A stretch of 20,519 bases of DNA from DAIDKA01 sp049792815 (lineage in GTDB: Bacteria; Pseudomonadota; Gammaproteobacteria; Steroidobacterales; Steroidobacteraceae). Each line of letters begins with the position of its first letter. Within the stretch, counting starts at the first letter, position 1. The notes under the pieces were generated by a model. The model was not told the origin of the DNA. It ran no database searches and was given only the letters and a program-made list of their open reading frames with translations. Below are positions 1-8,185 of the stretch, piece after piece. Both the position numbers and the translations under genes were made by a program. Location: assembly GCA_049792815.1 (NCBI GenBank), contig JBARBG010000195.1, forward strand, positions 1 to 20,519, written 5' to 3'.

Positions 1-2
1 GG

Positions 3-332
3 GTCAGTGTCGAGTGTTCGCACTCGCACCCGCCGCCATCCCCCTGCGGCAGGCACTTTTCCTGGGCCTTTCCCCCGCCTGGTATCACTCACTGGCTCTG
101 CCTGGAGATGCTTGCCATGCGCCCTGCCCTTTACCATCGCGAATCCCGCCGCCCTGCCGAGAAGCCGGGGACCTCGGCAGCGCCGACCGGGAGTTCCGCG
201 CCAACCACGACCTGCGGTGCTGATCCGTCGCCGGAATTCGCCCTCCGGATAGCCCGGGCACGCCGCGACGCCCGCCGCGACCCGGCACAGGCCGCAACGC
301 TGCTGCGCTCGTGGATGTCCGATCATGAGTGA
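3..332 (+). CDS. fliF: FliF-like C-terminal fragment (flagellar MS-ring protein), 5' end outside window, frame doubtful
   Basis: Only the last 30 or so codons are convincing. They read as an Arg/Ala-rich helix (ALRIARARRDARRDP) ending in LLRSWMSDHE, which resembles the FliF C-terminal tail that binds FliG in the MS-ring (E. coli FliF also ends in a Trp-Met...His-Glu peptide). The frame overlaps the fliG start by 8 bases, as expected for a fliF-fliG pair. The frame is open to the left edge, but before about base 75 its translation is Pro/Ser/Cys-rich and unlike FliF. The expected second membrane helix is poorly formed, and a neighbouring frame gives a better stretch (PLRQALFLGL). This suggests a one-base frame error or real decay near bases 65-80. 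Identification rests on the tail and on position next to fliG. Confidence 0.5.
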   Translation, partial: VSVECSHSHPPPSPCGRHFSWAFPPPGITHWLCLEMLAMRPALYHRESRRPAEKPGTSAAPTGSSAPTTTCGADPSPEFALRIARARRDARRDPAQAATLLRSWMSDHE

Positions 333-1332
333 GGCCTCTTCTTCCCAACCCAATGTACGCGATGCGGCAGTCCTGCTGCTGTCGCTGGGCGAACAGGCCG
401 CCGCCGACGTTCTGAAACATCTTGGCCCCAAGGATATTCAGCGTATTGGTGCCGCCATGTCCGCCGTGGGCCAGCTCACTGTCACTCAGGTCTCCGACAC
501 GCTCTCGACCTTCTTCAATCAAGTGGAGAACCAGGCCTCCGTCGGTGCCGGGTCAGACGATTACATCCGCAACACCCTCACCAGGGCGCTCGGAGAGGAT
601 AAGGCGGCCGGACTCATCGATCGCATCCTCTTCGGCCGGTCCAGTAAAGGCCTTGAAATGCTCAAGTGGATGGAGGCGCGCGAAGTGGCCGACCATCTTC
701 GCAACGAACATCCGCAGACCATTGCCGTGGTACTGGCTTATTTGGATTCCGAGCAATCCGCGGGAATTCTGGGCCGGATGAGCGAATCCATACGCGCCGA
801 AGTGCTGGCACGAATCGCCACCCTGGACGGGGTACAGCCGAGCGCCCTCAACCGGTTGGACGAACTCATCGAGCGCCAGTTCTCCGGCAAGGACTCCACC
901 AGGACCACCAGCATTGGGGGTCCGAAGGCCGCCGCGTCCATCCTGAATAACATGGAGCCGGGACAGGAAAATCTGCTGCTCGGACATCTACGCAAATCCG
1001 ACTCTGCACTTGCCACCGTGATCGAGGACTATATCTTCACCTTTGACGACCTGCCCGAGATCGAAGACCGCGACTTCCAGATCCTGCTCCGCGAGGTGTC
1101 CAGCGAACTGCTGGTACCGGCGCTCAAGGCCGCTGACGAAAAGGTGCGGGCCAAATTCTTCAAGAACATATCGCAGCGCGCCGGGGAAATGCTGCGTGAC
1201 GACCTGGAGAGCCGCGGACCGATAAAGATCTCCGAGGCGGAAGCCGCTCAGAAGGAAATATTGAATCTCGCGCGAAAACTCGCCGAGGCCGGAACCATTT
1301 CCCTGGCGGCCAATGCGACCGGCTATGTGTAA
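325..1332 (+). CDS. fliG: Flagellar motor switch protein FliG
   Basis: FliG is the rotor protein that joins the FliF ring to FliM and carries the charged residues that interact with the MotA stator. The 335 residues match the family length (E. coli 331) and align through to the end. The N-terminal domain has VRDAAVLLLSLGE, the middle domain carries the FliM-binding EHPQT motif at 128-132 and a GG linker near 198-199, and the C-terminal domain has FTFDDL. Torque-helix residues align with an offset of four to E. coli: Lys268, Arg285, Asp292 and Asp293 are kept, and Lys301 stands where E. coli has Arg297, so charge is conserved. The ATG start lies 8 bases inside the upstream FliF-like frame, which implies translational coupling. 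It is followed 63 bases later by fliM instead of the usual fliH. Confidence 0.97.
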   Translation: MSEASSSQPNVRDAAVLLLSLGEQAAADVLKHLGPKDIQRIGAAMSAVGQLTVTQVSDTLSTFFNQVENQASVGAGSDDYIRNTLTRALGEDKAAGLIDRILFGRSSKGLEMLKWMEAREVADHLRNEHPQTIAVVLAYLDSEQSAGILGRMSESIRAEVLARIATLDGVQPSALNRLDELIERQFSGKDSTRTTSIGGPKAAASILNNMEPGQENLLLGHLRKSDSALATVIEDYIFTFDDLPEIEDRDFQILLREVSSELLVPALKAADEKVRAKFFKNISQRAGEMLRDDLESRGPIKISEAEAAQKEILNLARKLAEAGTISLAANATGYV

Positions 1333-1395
1333 CGCAAAGCCACGCCGACCCGATATTGCCTTGCTCATCCCGCAGGCCACCCGGAGCTGATATCC

Positions 1396-2448
1396 ATGTC
1401 AGATCAGGCAATTCTTGGCCAGGACGAGATCGATGCGCTCATGAGCGGCATCGACAGCGGCGAGGTGCTGACCGAAGCCAAGCCTGCGCCCGGCGAAGCG
1501 CGCCCACATGATTTCGCCCGATACGGGCGCATCGTGCGCGGCAGAATGCCCACGCTCGAAATGATAAACGACCGGTTTGGCCGGCTGCTGCGCGGCAGTC
1601 TCTACAATGAGCTGCGCCGCACAGCGGTGATCGCGGTCGGATCCGTTCAAATAGTGAAGTTCGCTGACTACGTTCGCACATTGCACCTGCCGACCAGCCT
1701 CAATCTGGTGAAATTCAACCCGCTGCGTGGCACCGGACTCATTATTCTGGATCCGACGCTGGTGTTCGCGCTGATCGACATCTACTTCGGTGGCAAGGGC
1801 CGTCACGCGAAAATCGAAGGCCGGGAATTCACCGCGATCGAGAATGAGATTATCGCGAATGTCCTGAAGGAGACCTTCCGCAACCTTCAGGAAGCGTGGT
1901 CCCATATCGCGCCGCTAGTCATAGAGAAGGTGGGCTCTGAAATGAACCCTCACTTCGCCAACATTGTCAGCCCCACGGAGATCGTGGTTGTTTCGCGGTT
2001 CAGCGTCGATATCGACGGGGCCGGCGGCGACCTGCACGTGACCATGCCGTACTCCATGATCGAGCCACTTCGCGAAGTGCTGGATTCCGGCGTGCAAAGT
2101 GATCGCGTCGAGCAGGACGACCGTTGGTCGCTTGCGCTTCGCCATGAGTTGGAAGATGCGGAACTGGAAGTCCGGGCGGTGCTGGGCACCACCACCGTAT
2201 CGCTTTCTGCTCTGCGGGCGTTTCAGGCCGGCGATGTCATCGCTACTGACTTCACCGGAGCGGTCACTCTCATGGCCGAGGGCCTGCCGGTCCTGCGTGG
2301 CCAATATGGACTTTCGCGCGGTCAATGTGCGGTCAAAGTCACCGAACGCATTCAGCGTTCACTGGTATCCGGCCTGGACGACCTACCTGATGGTCACAGA
2401 GCCAAAGCCGCCCGGCCCTCCCCTATTCATGCGACGGAGTCAAAGTGA
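1396..2448 (+). CDS. fliM: Flagellar motor switch protein FliM
   Basis: FliM forms the middle of the cytoplasmic C-ring, binds phosphorylated CheY and sets rotation direction. The 350-residue protein starts with the conserved CheY-P-binding peptide ILGQDEIDALMSG (residues 6-18). It continues with the FliM middle domain, including RGRMPTLEMIN, an FGRLLRGSL helix and the FGGKG loop, and ends in a SpoA/FliN-type C-terminal domain around residues 255-330. A GGAG Shine-Dalgarno at 1383-1386 sits 9 bases before the ATG. Its stop overlaps the GTG start of cheY as GTGA, so FliM and its ligand CheY are translationally coupled. No fliN follows, so FliN must be encoded elsewhere. Confidence 0.96.
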   Translation: MSDQAILGQDEIDALMSGIDSGEVLTEAKPAPGEARPHDFARYGRIVRGRMPTLEMINDRFGRLLRGSLYNELRRTAVIAVGSVQIVKFADYVRTLHLPTSLNLVKFNPLRGTGLIILDPTLVFALIDIYFGGKGRHAKIEGREFTAIENEIIANVLKETFRNLQEAWSHIAPLVIEKVGSEMNPHFANIVSPTEIVVVSRFSVDIDGAGGDLHVTMPYSMIEPLREVLDSGVQSDRVEQDDRWSLALRHELEDAELEVRAVLGTTTVSLSALRAFQAGDVIATDFTGAVTLMAEGLPVLRGQYGLSRGQCAVKVTERIQRSLVSGLDDLPDGHRAKAARPSPIHATESK

Positions 2449-2840
2449 GCACACCTATCAAGTATCTCGTGGTCGACGACTTCTCCACGATGCGCCGAAT
2501 CGTCAAGAACCTACTGCAGGAACTCGGCTATCAAAACGTGCAGGAAGCAGATGACGGCAAGACCGCGTGGCCGATGCTGCAAACAGGTGCTTTTGATTTT
2601 GTGATTACCGACTGGAACATGCCTCTGATGCCCGGCCTGGAACTCTTAAAGGCCATACGAGCCGATGAGAAGCTGAAGGGCCTTCCGGTATTGATGGTGA
2701 CAGCCGAAGCCAAGCGGGAGCAGATTGTCGAAGCGGTGCAGGCCGGAGTGAGTGGGTATGTCGTCAAGCCCTTCACGGCGGAGACTCTCAAGCAGAAATT
2801 GGACAAGATTCTGCAAGCGCGCGCCACCGCGACGGGCTGA
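2445..2840 (+). CDS. cheY: Chemotaxis response regulator CheY
   Basis: This is a 131-residue single-domain receiver that carries the signal from CheA to FliM. It keeps the full active site: Asp11 and Asp12 (metal), Asp56 (phospho-acceptor, followed by Trp as in E. coli), Thr86, Tyr105 and Lys108. Long stretches such as VVDDFSTMRRIV and LMVTAEAK match E. coli CheY almost exactly, so a motor-directed role is secure. The start is GTG at 2445, overlapping the fliM stop by 4 bases, with GGAG at 2436-2439 placed 5 bases upstream. Seven bases separate its stop from cheZ. Confidence 0.97.
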   Translation: MSTPIKYLVVDDFSTMRRIVKNLLQELGYQNVQEADDGKTAWPMLQTGAFDFVITDWNMPLMPGLELLKAIRADEKLKGLPVLMVTAEAKREQIVEAVQAGVSGYVVKPFTAETLKQKLDKILQARATATG

Positions 2841-2847
2841 TCATTCC

Positions 2848-3507
2848 ATGGCAGACACACAGCGAAACCTGGAAAGGCTCCGCCCCCTACTCGACCGCCT
2901 CACCGCTGCTGTAACCGCCGGTGATGCGCCGGAGTTCGAGCGAGTTCTGGACGATCTGGTACACGGACGGCGCAAGGACCTGTTTGCGGAGCTGCGCCGC
3001 CTGACCGCCCGGGTCCGACAGGCGCTGGAGTCCTTTCAGCTCAATGCGCGTTTTTCGGAGCTCGCCGAGAAGGACGTGCCGGACGCCCGCCAACGCCTGG
3101 TGCATGTCATGAAGCTCACCGACGATGCGGCGCATCGGACCATGGACCTGATTGAGCGCGCGACGCCGCTGGTGACCACCTTGGTCTCCACGGCTGCGAA
3201 TCCCAAGGCTCCCATGGTAGTCGCCGCTGCAACGCAGCTGCGATCACATCTCTCCGATGTACATCTCGCGCAGGGGTACCAGGACCTTACCGGACAGATC
3301 GTAAGAGGCGTCATCAAGCTCGTCGATGAGGTGGAGGCCACTCTCGCGAGCCTGATGCGAATTGCCGGCGAAGCGGCCGAAGGCCAGACTAATTCGGCGC
3401 CGGTTGCCATCAATGGCTATGGTCCCGTCGTGCCGGGCGTTGACCATGGGGCGGCTCTCGGGAACCAGCACGATGTTGACGCGCTGTTGTCGGACCTCGG
3501 TCTGTGA
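2848..3507 (+). CDS. cheZ: Protein phosphatase CheZ
   Basis: CheZ dephosphorylates CheY-P and resets the motor. The ATG at 2848 gives 219 residues, close to the E. coli length of 214. The long helical hairpin contains the catalytic QDLTGQ motif at 145-150. Asp146 and Gln150 correspond to E. coli Asp143 and Gln147, the Gln that inserts into the CheY active site. The C-terminal peptide HDVDALLSDLGL matches the CheY-binding helix and is joined by a flexible Gly/Pro/Ala-rich linker (about 172-207). It sits 7 bases after cheY and overlaps or abuts the STAS gene. CheZ of this type is largely confined to beta- and gammaproteobacteria, which helps place the organism. Confidence 0.95.
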   Translation: MADTQRNLERLRPLLDRLTAAVTAGDAPEFERVLDDLVHGRRKDLFAELRRLTARVRQALESFQLNARFSELAEKDVPDARQRLVHVMKLTDDAAHRTMDLIERATPLVTTLVSTAANPKAPMVVAAATQLRSHLSDVHLAQGYQDLTGQIVRGVIKLVDEVEATLASLMRIAGEAAEGQTNSAPVAINGYGPVVPGVDHGAALGNQHDVDALLSDLGL

Positions 3508-3509
3508 TC

Positions 3510-3821
3510 ATGACCAGCCCACAGGCTATCCGGTTACCGGTGAGTACCAGCGTTCGTGAGTGCGCGGCGCTGAAGCAGCAGCTGCTTGCGCTTGTGGAGT
3601 CCGCTGAAGCGGTGCTGATCGATGTAACCGATGTCGAACTCATCGACACGGCTGGGTTGCAATTGCTGTTTGCCTTCAGCCGCGAACGCATCGTCAAAGG
3701 CCTGAATACGACCTGGCAGGGAGACAGCTCGACTTTCCGGAATGCAGCCACCGCATTGGGCCTCGAGGTGGGCGATTCTGCCATCCCCGCCAACGTCAGC
3801 GCGTGCCAACATGTCTCTTGA
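3510..3821 (+). CDS. STAS-domain protein between cheZ and cheA
   Basis: This small protein (103 residues from ATG 3510, or 105 from GTG 3504, which overlaps the cheZ stop as GTGA) is a stand-alone STAS domain. The core is VLIDVTDVELIDTAGLQLL followed by a helix and a short tail. STAS domains bind nucleotides or partner proteins; the best known are SpoIIAA-type anti-anti-sigma factors and MlaB. The loop reads D-T-A-G where SpoIIAA has D-S-S-G, so the usual phospho-Ser is Ala here. That resembles MlaB and argues against a SpoIIAA-like phospho-switch. The Thr one position earlier remains a possible site. Its last 11 bases overlap the cheA start, so it is translated as part of the chemotaxis operon. 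Its role there is unknown; binding to CheA is a reasonable guess only. Confidence 0.85.
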   Translation: MTSPQAIRLPVSTSVRECAALKQQLLALVESAEAVLIDVTDVELIDTAGLQLLFAFSRERIVKGLNTTWQGDSSTFRNAATALGLEVGDSAIPANVSACQHVS

Positions 3822-5898
3822 AATGGAGCAGTTTCACGCGGGGTTTTTCGAGGAGGCCTTCGAGTCACTCGATTCAATGGAGAACTCGCTGCTTCAACTG
3901 GATCCCGGCACGCCCAATCCTGAAGCCATCAATTCCATATTCCGAGTCGCGCACTCCATCAAGGGCGGCAGCGGTATGTTTTCCTTCACCGAGGTCGCAT
4001 CCTTTACCCACACGCTCGAGACTGTGCTGGATGAACTGCGTGCCGGGCGCATGTCCGCCACGCGTCCCATCATCGACCTCCTGTTGAAGTCCACCGATGT
4101 CCTGCGCGGCATGCTGCAGGCAACGCAACGCAAGGTCCCCATCGATCAGCAGACTGTTGCCGACGTTCAATTCGACCTCGAGATGATGCTCGCCAATCGT
4201 GCGCCGGCCGCCGCTTCACCGGCGACAGCAGCACAATCGTCTGCGGACTCCACGATCAATGGGTCCGCGGCGCTGCCGGAATCCCTGCGCCCAAGGGAAA
4301 TGACCTGGACGATTGAGTTCCGCCCTACCGCACGCCTGACTGCACCGGGTGCGGATCCGTCACGCGTATTCGCCGAGCTTGCGGAACTGGGAACGATGCA
4401 AGTGGTACCGCATGCCGACAAGTTGCCGGCCTTTGCCGCGCTTGATCCGGAGGCCTGCTACCTTACGTGGACCATCACCCTGACCACTGAGCTGACCTCG
4501 GAGGCCATCCAAAACATTCTGGATTGGGCCGAAGCGGACTGCCAACTGCGCGCGGAGGAGCCAGCACCGGCACGCCCGCAGATCGCGCCAGCGCCCATCG
4601 TCGCCGCAAGCCCGTCACAAGAGGCCACCCCGGCTGCCATAACCGCACTCCCGCTGCCCCCCACAAACCAGCCACCGACTGGCGAACCAGTCGCCAATTC
4701 GACCAAGGCGGCCCCTGCGGATTCCAACTCCATTCGGGTGGCGACCGAAAAACTCGACCAGCTGATGAATACAGTTGGCGAAATCGTGATTGCACAATCG
4801 ATGTTGATGCAGCTCGTCGACGGCACCAAACCGCCGCGCGTAGAACGGATACGCACCGGCCTGATTCAGCTCGAGCGCAACGTACGGGAGCTTCAGGAAA
4901 GCGTCATGCGCGTGCGCATGCTGCCGATCCGCATCGCGTTCAGCCGGTTCCCGCGTCTCGTCCACGACCTATCCGCTCGCCTGAACAAGCAGATCGAGGT
5001 GAAGATGACAGGTGAGCAGACCGAACTGGACAAGACGGTACTTGAAAAGATCGGGGATCCCCTGGTGCATCTGGTGCGCAATTCCATTGATCACGGCATC
5101 GAACTGCCCGAGACGCGCATGGCCGCAGGCAAGTCCGCGGTGGGCACATTGTTCCTGAATGCCTATCATCGCGGTGGCTCCATTGTCATTGAGGTTGGCG
5201 ATGACGGCGCGGGCCTGAATCTCGAAAGAATTCTAGCCAAGGCGCGCGCCAAGGGCCTGGTGGGCCAGAGCGACTCCCTCTCCGACGAAGCCATCGCGAA
5301 CTTGATATTCCATCCGGGCTTCTCCACGGCGGAAGTGACCACGGACCTCTCGGGTCGGGGCGTGGGCATGGACGTCGTTCGACGCAACATCCAGCAACTT
5401 GGCGGCGCTGTCGAGTTGCGCACGGAAACCGGCAAGGGTTCCAGCGTAGTCATCAGCCTGCCCCTCACCCTGGCGATCGTCGACGGGCTGTCGGTTGGTG
5501 TCGGCGGGGAAGTCTACATAGTTCCGCTGTTGGCCATCATTGCATCATTGCAGTTCAAGCGTGGCGCGGCGCGCCAGCTGGCCGGCGTCGGAGAAGTGTT
5601 CCTCTTTCGCGGCGAATACATTCCGATCATCCGGTTGCATGACGCCTTCAATCTCGAGCCACGATTTCATGATCTGGACCTCGGTTCGGTCATGGTGGTC
5701 GAATGCGACGGCCGCAGGGTCGGCCTCTTTGTTGACGAACTGCTCGGCCAGCAACAGGTCGTGGTCAAGTCAATGGAGACGAACTATCACCGCGTCGACG
5801 GCGTTTCCGGCGCAACAATCCTTGGCGACGGCAGCGTGGCGCTGATTCTGGATATCCCCAGCCTGGTGCGGTACGCCGCGGAGCGAAGTGCCGCATGA
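3811..5898 (+). CDS. cheA: Chemotaxis histidine kinase CheA
   Basis: CheA is the receptor-controlled kinase that phosphorylates CheY. Starting at ATG 3811 (the usual MSLEMEQFH-type start; the frame is open further upstream inside the STAS gene) it has 695 residues. P1 carries the phospho-accepting His48 in AHSIKGGSGMF. Residues 165-245 form a P2-like response-regulator docking domain, flanked by Ala/Pro-rich linkers (131-150 and 250-305). P3 dimerisation starts at about 308. The P4 ATPase has the N box HLVRNSIDHGIE (420-431), G1 DDGAGL (464-469) and G2 GRGVGMD (515-521). A CheW-like P5 domain fills about 555-690. All catalytic motifs are intact, and the start overlaps the STAS gene by 11 bases. 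Confidence 0.97.
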   Translation: MSLEMEQFHAGFFEEAFESLDSMENSLLQLDPGTPNPEAINSIFRVAHSIKGGSGMFSFTEVASFTHTLETVLDELRAGRMSATRPIIDLLLKSTDVLRGMLQATQRKVPIDQQTVADVQFDLEMMLANRAPAAASPATAAQSSADSTINGSAALPESLRPREMTWTIEFRPTARLTAPGADPSRVFAELAELGTMQVVPHADKLPAFAALDPEACYLTWTITLTTELTSEAIQNILDWAEADCQLRAEEPAPARPQIAPAPIVAASPSQEATPAAITALPLPPTNQPPTGEPVANSTKAAPADSNSIRVATEKLDQLMNTVGEIVIAQSMLMQLVDGTKPPRVERIRTGLIQLERNVRELQESVMRVRMLPIRIAFSRFPRLVHDLSARLNKQIEVKMTGEQTELDKTVLEKIGDPLVHLVRNSIDHGIELPETRMAAGKSAVGTLFLNAYHRGGSIVIEVGDDGAGLNLERILAKARAKGLVGQSDSLSDEAIANLIFHPGFSTAEVTTDLSGRGVGMDVVRRNIQQLGGAVELRTETGKGSSVVISLPLTLAIVDGLSVGVGGEVYIVPLLAIIASLQFKRGAARQLAGVGEVFLFRGEYIPIIRLHDAFNLEPRFHDLDLGSVMVVECDGRRVGLFVDELLGQQQVVVKSMETNYHRVDGVSGATILGDGSVALILDIPSLVRYAAERSAA

Positions 5899-5953
5899 AT
5901 TCATTCAGACGTTCACAAGGGAAATGCCGACCGTGAATTTCACTAGACAGACC

Positions 5954-6451
5954 ATGGCGACGAACGACTCGACAAGTGCTTCGCACCAGGTTCTTACATT
6001 TTGCCTCGGGTCCGAGACTTACGCCGTGGACATTCTTCTTGTTCAGGAGATTCGCGGTTGGACCCCAGTAACGCGCATACCCCAATCACCGTCATACATG
6101 CTCGGCATGTTGAACCTGCGCGGAGCGATCGTGCCCGTTATTGACCTGCGGGTGCGATTCGGCCTTGAGCAGGCGCCGTTCACGCCGCTTACGGTAATTG
6201 TAGTGCTGTCGGTGCCGACAGCATCTGGTCGTCGCGAGTTCGGTCTGGTCGTGGACAGCGTGTCCGATGTGGTGGACATCGACGCCGCCGAGCTTAAGGA
6301 AACTCCAAGCTTTGGAAGTAAGGCGAGCGTTGAGTTGATCAAGGGTCTCGCGGCCGTCGCGGATCGCATGTTGATTCTGCTCAACATCGACGAATTGATC
6401 CGCCGCGACCTGAAGCAGTCGGATACGCCCGCAGTAGCCACGGCCGCCTGA
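5954..6451 (+). CDS. cheW: Chemotaxis coupling protein CheW
   Basis: CheW links chemoreceptors to CheA P5 in the signalling array. The 165-residue protein is one CheW domain: VLTFCLGSETYAVDIL, VQEIRGW, the core MLGMLNLRGAIVPVIDLR, FGLVVDSVSDVV, and a C-terminal MLILLNIDELI strand-helix. The start is uncertain. ATG 5954 gives the family-typical N terminus (MATNDS...). GTG 5933, with AAGGGA 10 bases upstream, would add 7 residues, ATG 5924 would add 10, and GTG 5888, overlapping the cheA end, would add 22. The extra residues show no conserved pattern. Confidence 0.94.
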   Translation: MATNDSTSASHQVLTFCLGSETYAVDILLVQEIRGWTPVTRIPQSPSYMLGMLNLRGAIVPVIDLRVRFGLEQAPFTPLTVIVVLSVPTASGRREFGLVVDSVSDVVDIDAAELKETPSFGSKASVELIKGLAAVADRMLILLNIDELIRRDLKQSDTPAVATAA

Positions 6452-6518
6452 AAAGTGGCCCCGGCAGCTCATTCCATATCGCAAAACACCTAGCAACATT
6501 ATTCAAGTGAGACAAGTC

Positions 6519-8087
6519 ATGGCAACGAGGAAGCGCAAACCCGCAAGCCGCAAGACGGGCACTGCCAGAGGAGCGCTGGCGGGGCGAAGCGGCGAGACCG
6601 CGGCACTCAGTCGGTCACAAATGGTCGTCGAGCTCACGGTCGACGGTACCGTCCTCGCGGCCAACGACAACTTCCTGCAGGCCATGGGCTATTTGCTGAA
6701 GGATATTAAGGGCAAGAGTCACAGCCTGTTTGTCGATCCCGTGGAACACGCCGCCGTCGAATATCGCCACTTCCTGGAGAAGCTCGCTCGCGGTGAATAC
6801 GACGCAGGTCAGTACCGGCGCATTGCCAAAGGCGGAGGCGAAGTGTGGCTGCAGGGCTCCTACAACCCCATCCTGGATAAGAAGGGCAAGCCTTTCAAGA
6901 TCGTGCAGTACGCCACCGACGTCACGGCACAGTGCCGCGAGGCGCAGCTGAAGCGCACATTCGAACTGGCGGTCGAACGGGAAATTCAGGCTATTGTTTC
7001 CGCCTTCAATGACGGGGACCTCAAGAAGCGCATTCCGCTGCAAGGCAAGAGTGGCTTTCACGAATCGCTGGCCATGGGCATCAATCAGCTGGCCGACAAT
7101 ATGAGTGAGATTGTCGGTCGCGTGAAGGTGGCGGCCGCCGAGGTCGCCCGCAGCGCAGACGAGATATCACAGGGTAATACTGATCTGAGCCAGCGGACCG
7201 AAGTGCAGGCGTCGAGCCTCCAGGAGACGGCTTCGTCAATGGAGCAGATGACCTCCACGGTGCGCCAGAACGCGGATAACGCAGGCCGCGCCAAGCAACT
7301 GGCCGTCGCTGCGCGGGATCAGGCCGAAAACGGTGGTGTGGTCGTCGCGAAGGCGGTCAAGGCCATGGCGGAAATCGATGATGTCTCGAAGAAGATCGCC
7401 GACATCATTGGCGTCATCGACGAAATCGCCTTTCAGACCAATCTGCTTGCCTTGAACGCCGCGGTCGAAGCGGCTCGCGCCGGCGAACTGGGTCGTGGCT
7501 TCGCGGTGGTTGCGAGCGAAGTGCGCAGTCTGGCCGGTCGCAGTGCCACGGCGGCGAGGGAAATAAAGGAGCTAATCCAGGACAGCCGCAAAAAGGTCGA
7601 CGAAGGGTCGTCGCTGGTCACCGACTCCGGTGATACGCTCGAGCAGCTCGTCTCGGCAGTGAAGCAGGTCAGTGACATCATTGCGGAAATCGCTGCGGCG
7701 AGCCAGGAGCAGTCTTCCGGCATTGACCAGGTGAACAAGGCCGTGATGCAACTCGATGCAACGACTCAGCAGAACTCCGCGCTGGTCGAAGAGGCTTCAG
7801 CAGCCAGCGAGTCAATGGCCGATCAGGCGCGGGGCCTGGCCGAAATGATGGACAAATACAATGTCTCGGACGAGGTGGTGCCTGCACGCCCCGCTGCGGT
7901 GGTGATTTCGCGTGGCAGCGCCGTACAGCCGAATCCTCAAGAACGACGCGGCGCGGGCCGCCCCTGGGCGAAGGCCGAATTGAGTGCCCGTCCGGCCAAA
8001 TCCTTCACACCCGGGGTGCCGGTGGGTCGGACACCGCCGAATGTTGGTGCAGCCAACGGCGCCGACAGCGAATGGGAGCAATTTTAG
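6519..8087 (+). CDS. Soluble PAS-containing methyl-accepting chemotaxis protein with C-terminal tether
   Basis: This is a 522-residue receptor from ATG 6519, chosen because a GTGAG lies 7 bases upstream. There is no signal peptide or membrane helix, so it should be cytoplasmic. The basic N terminus (RKRKPASRK) is followed by a PAS domain (about 34-140) with VELTVDGTVLAANDNFLQAMGY and a PAC-like end (IVQYATDVT). A HAMP-like segment follows (about 155-200), then the receptor coiled coil. Its hairpin tip, IDEIAFQTNLLALNAAVEAA (about 300-319), binds CheA/CheW. A Pro/Ala/Arg-rich tail of roughly 70 residues ends in EWEQF, fitting the xWxxF tether that recruits CheR or CheB. The PAS type suggests energy or redox sensing, but a cofactor cannot be read from sequence. 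Sixty-seven bases after cheW, it probably ends the operon. Confidence 0.95.
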   Translation: MATRKRKPASRKTGTARGALAGRSGETAALSRSQMVVELTVDGTVLAANDNFLQAMGYLLKDIKGKSHSLFVDPVEHAAVEYRHFLEKLARGEYDAGQYRRIAKGGGEVWLQGSYNPILDKKGKPFKIVQYATDVTAQCREAQLKRTFELAVEREIQAIVSAFNDGDLKKRIPLQGKSGFHESLAMGINQLADNMSEIVGRVKVAAAEVARSADEISQGNTDLSQRTEVQASSLQETASSMEQMTSTVRQNADNAGRAKQLAVAARDQAENGGVVVAKAVKAMAEIDDVSKKIADIIGVIDEIAFQTNLLALNAAVEAARAGELGRGFAVVASEVRSLAGRSATAAREIKELIQDSRKKVDEGSSLVTDSGDTLEQLVSAVKQVSDIIAEIAAASQEQSSGIDQVNKAVMQLDATTQQNSALVEEASAASESMADQARGLAEMMDKYNVSDEVVPARPAAVVISRGSAVQPNPQERRGAGRPWAKAELSARPAKSFTPGVPVGRTPPNVGAANGADSEWEQF

Positions 8088-8111
8088 GCCCGACGCGATG
8101 AGATTCATTTG

Positions 8112-8135
8112 CAGGGGTAGCGGCGCACTCCCCTG
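8112..8135 (+). terminator. Possible weak transcription terminator hairpin after the chemotaxis operon
   Basis: The arms CAGGGG (8112-8117) and CCCCTG (8130-8135) are perfectly complementary around a 12-base loop, 24 bases past the receptor stop codon. The position suits the end of the operon. No real T run follows (only GATTTG), so an efficient Rho-independent terminator is doubtful. Confidence 0.35.
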
Positions 8136-8185
8136 GATTTGCTGCAATGCGTTCAGGGTTTTCCGTATTCGTCTGCGGCGGCCCA

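Noticed and set aside
3742..3810. Upstream in-frame ATG for cheA at 3742
   Set aside because: The extra 23 residues are the STAS coding sequence in another phase; ATG 3811 gives the conserved CheA N terminus.
6452..6518. Possible sigma54 or sigma28 promoter upstream of the chemoreceptor
   Set aside because: TGGCCCC is present but the TGGCAC-N5-TTGC spacing is not, and no TAAA/GCCGATAA pair was found.
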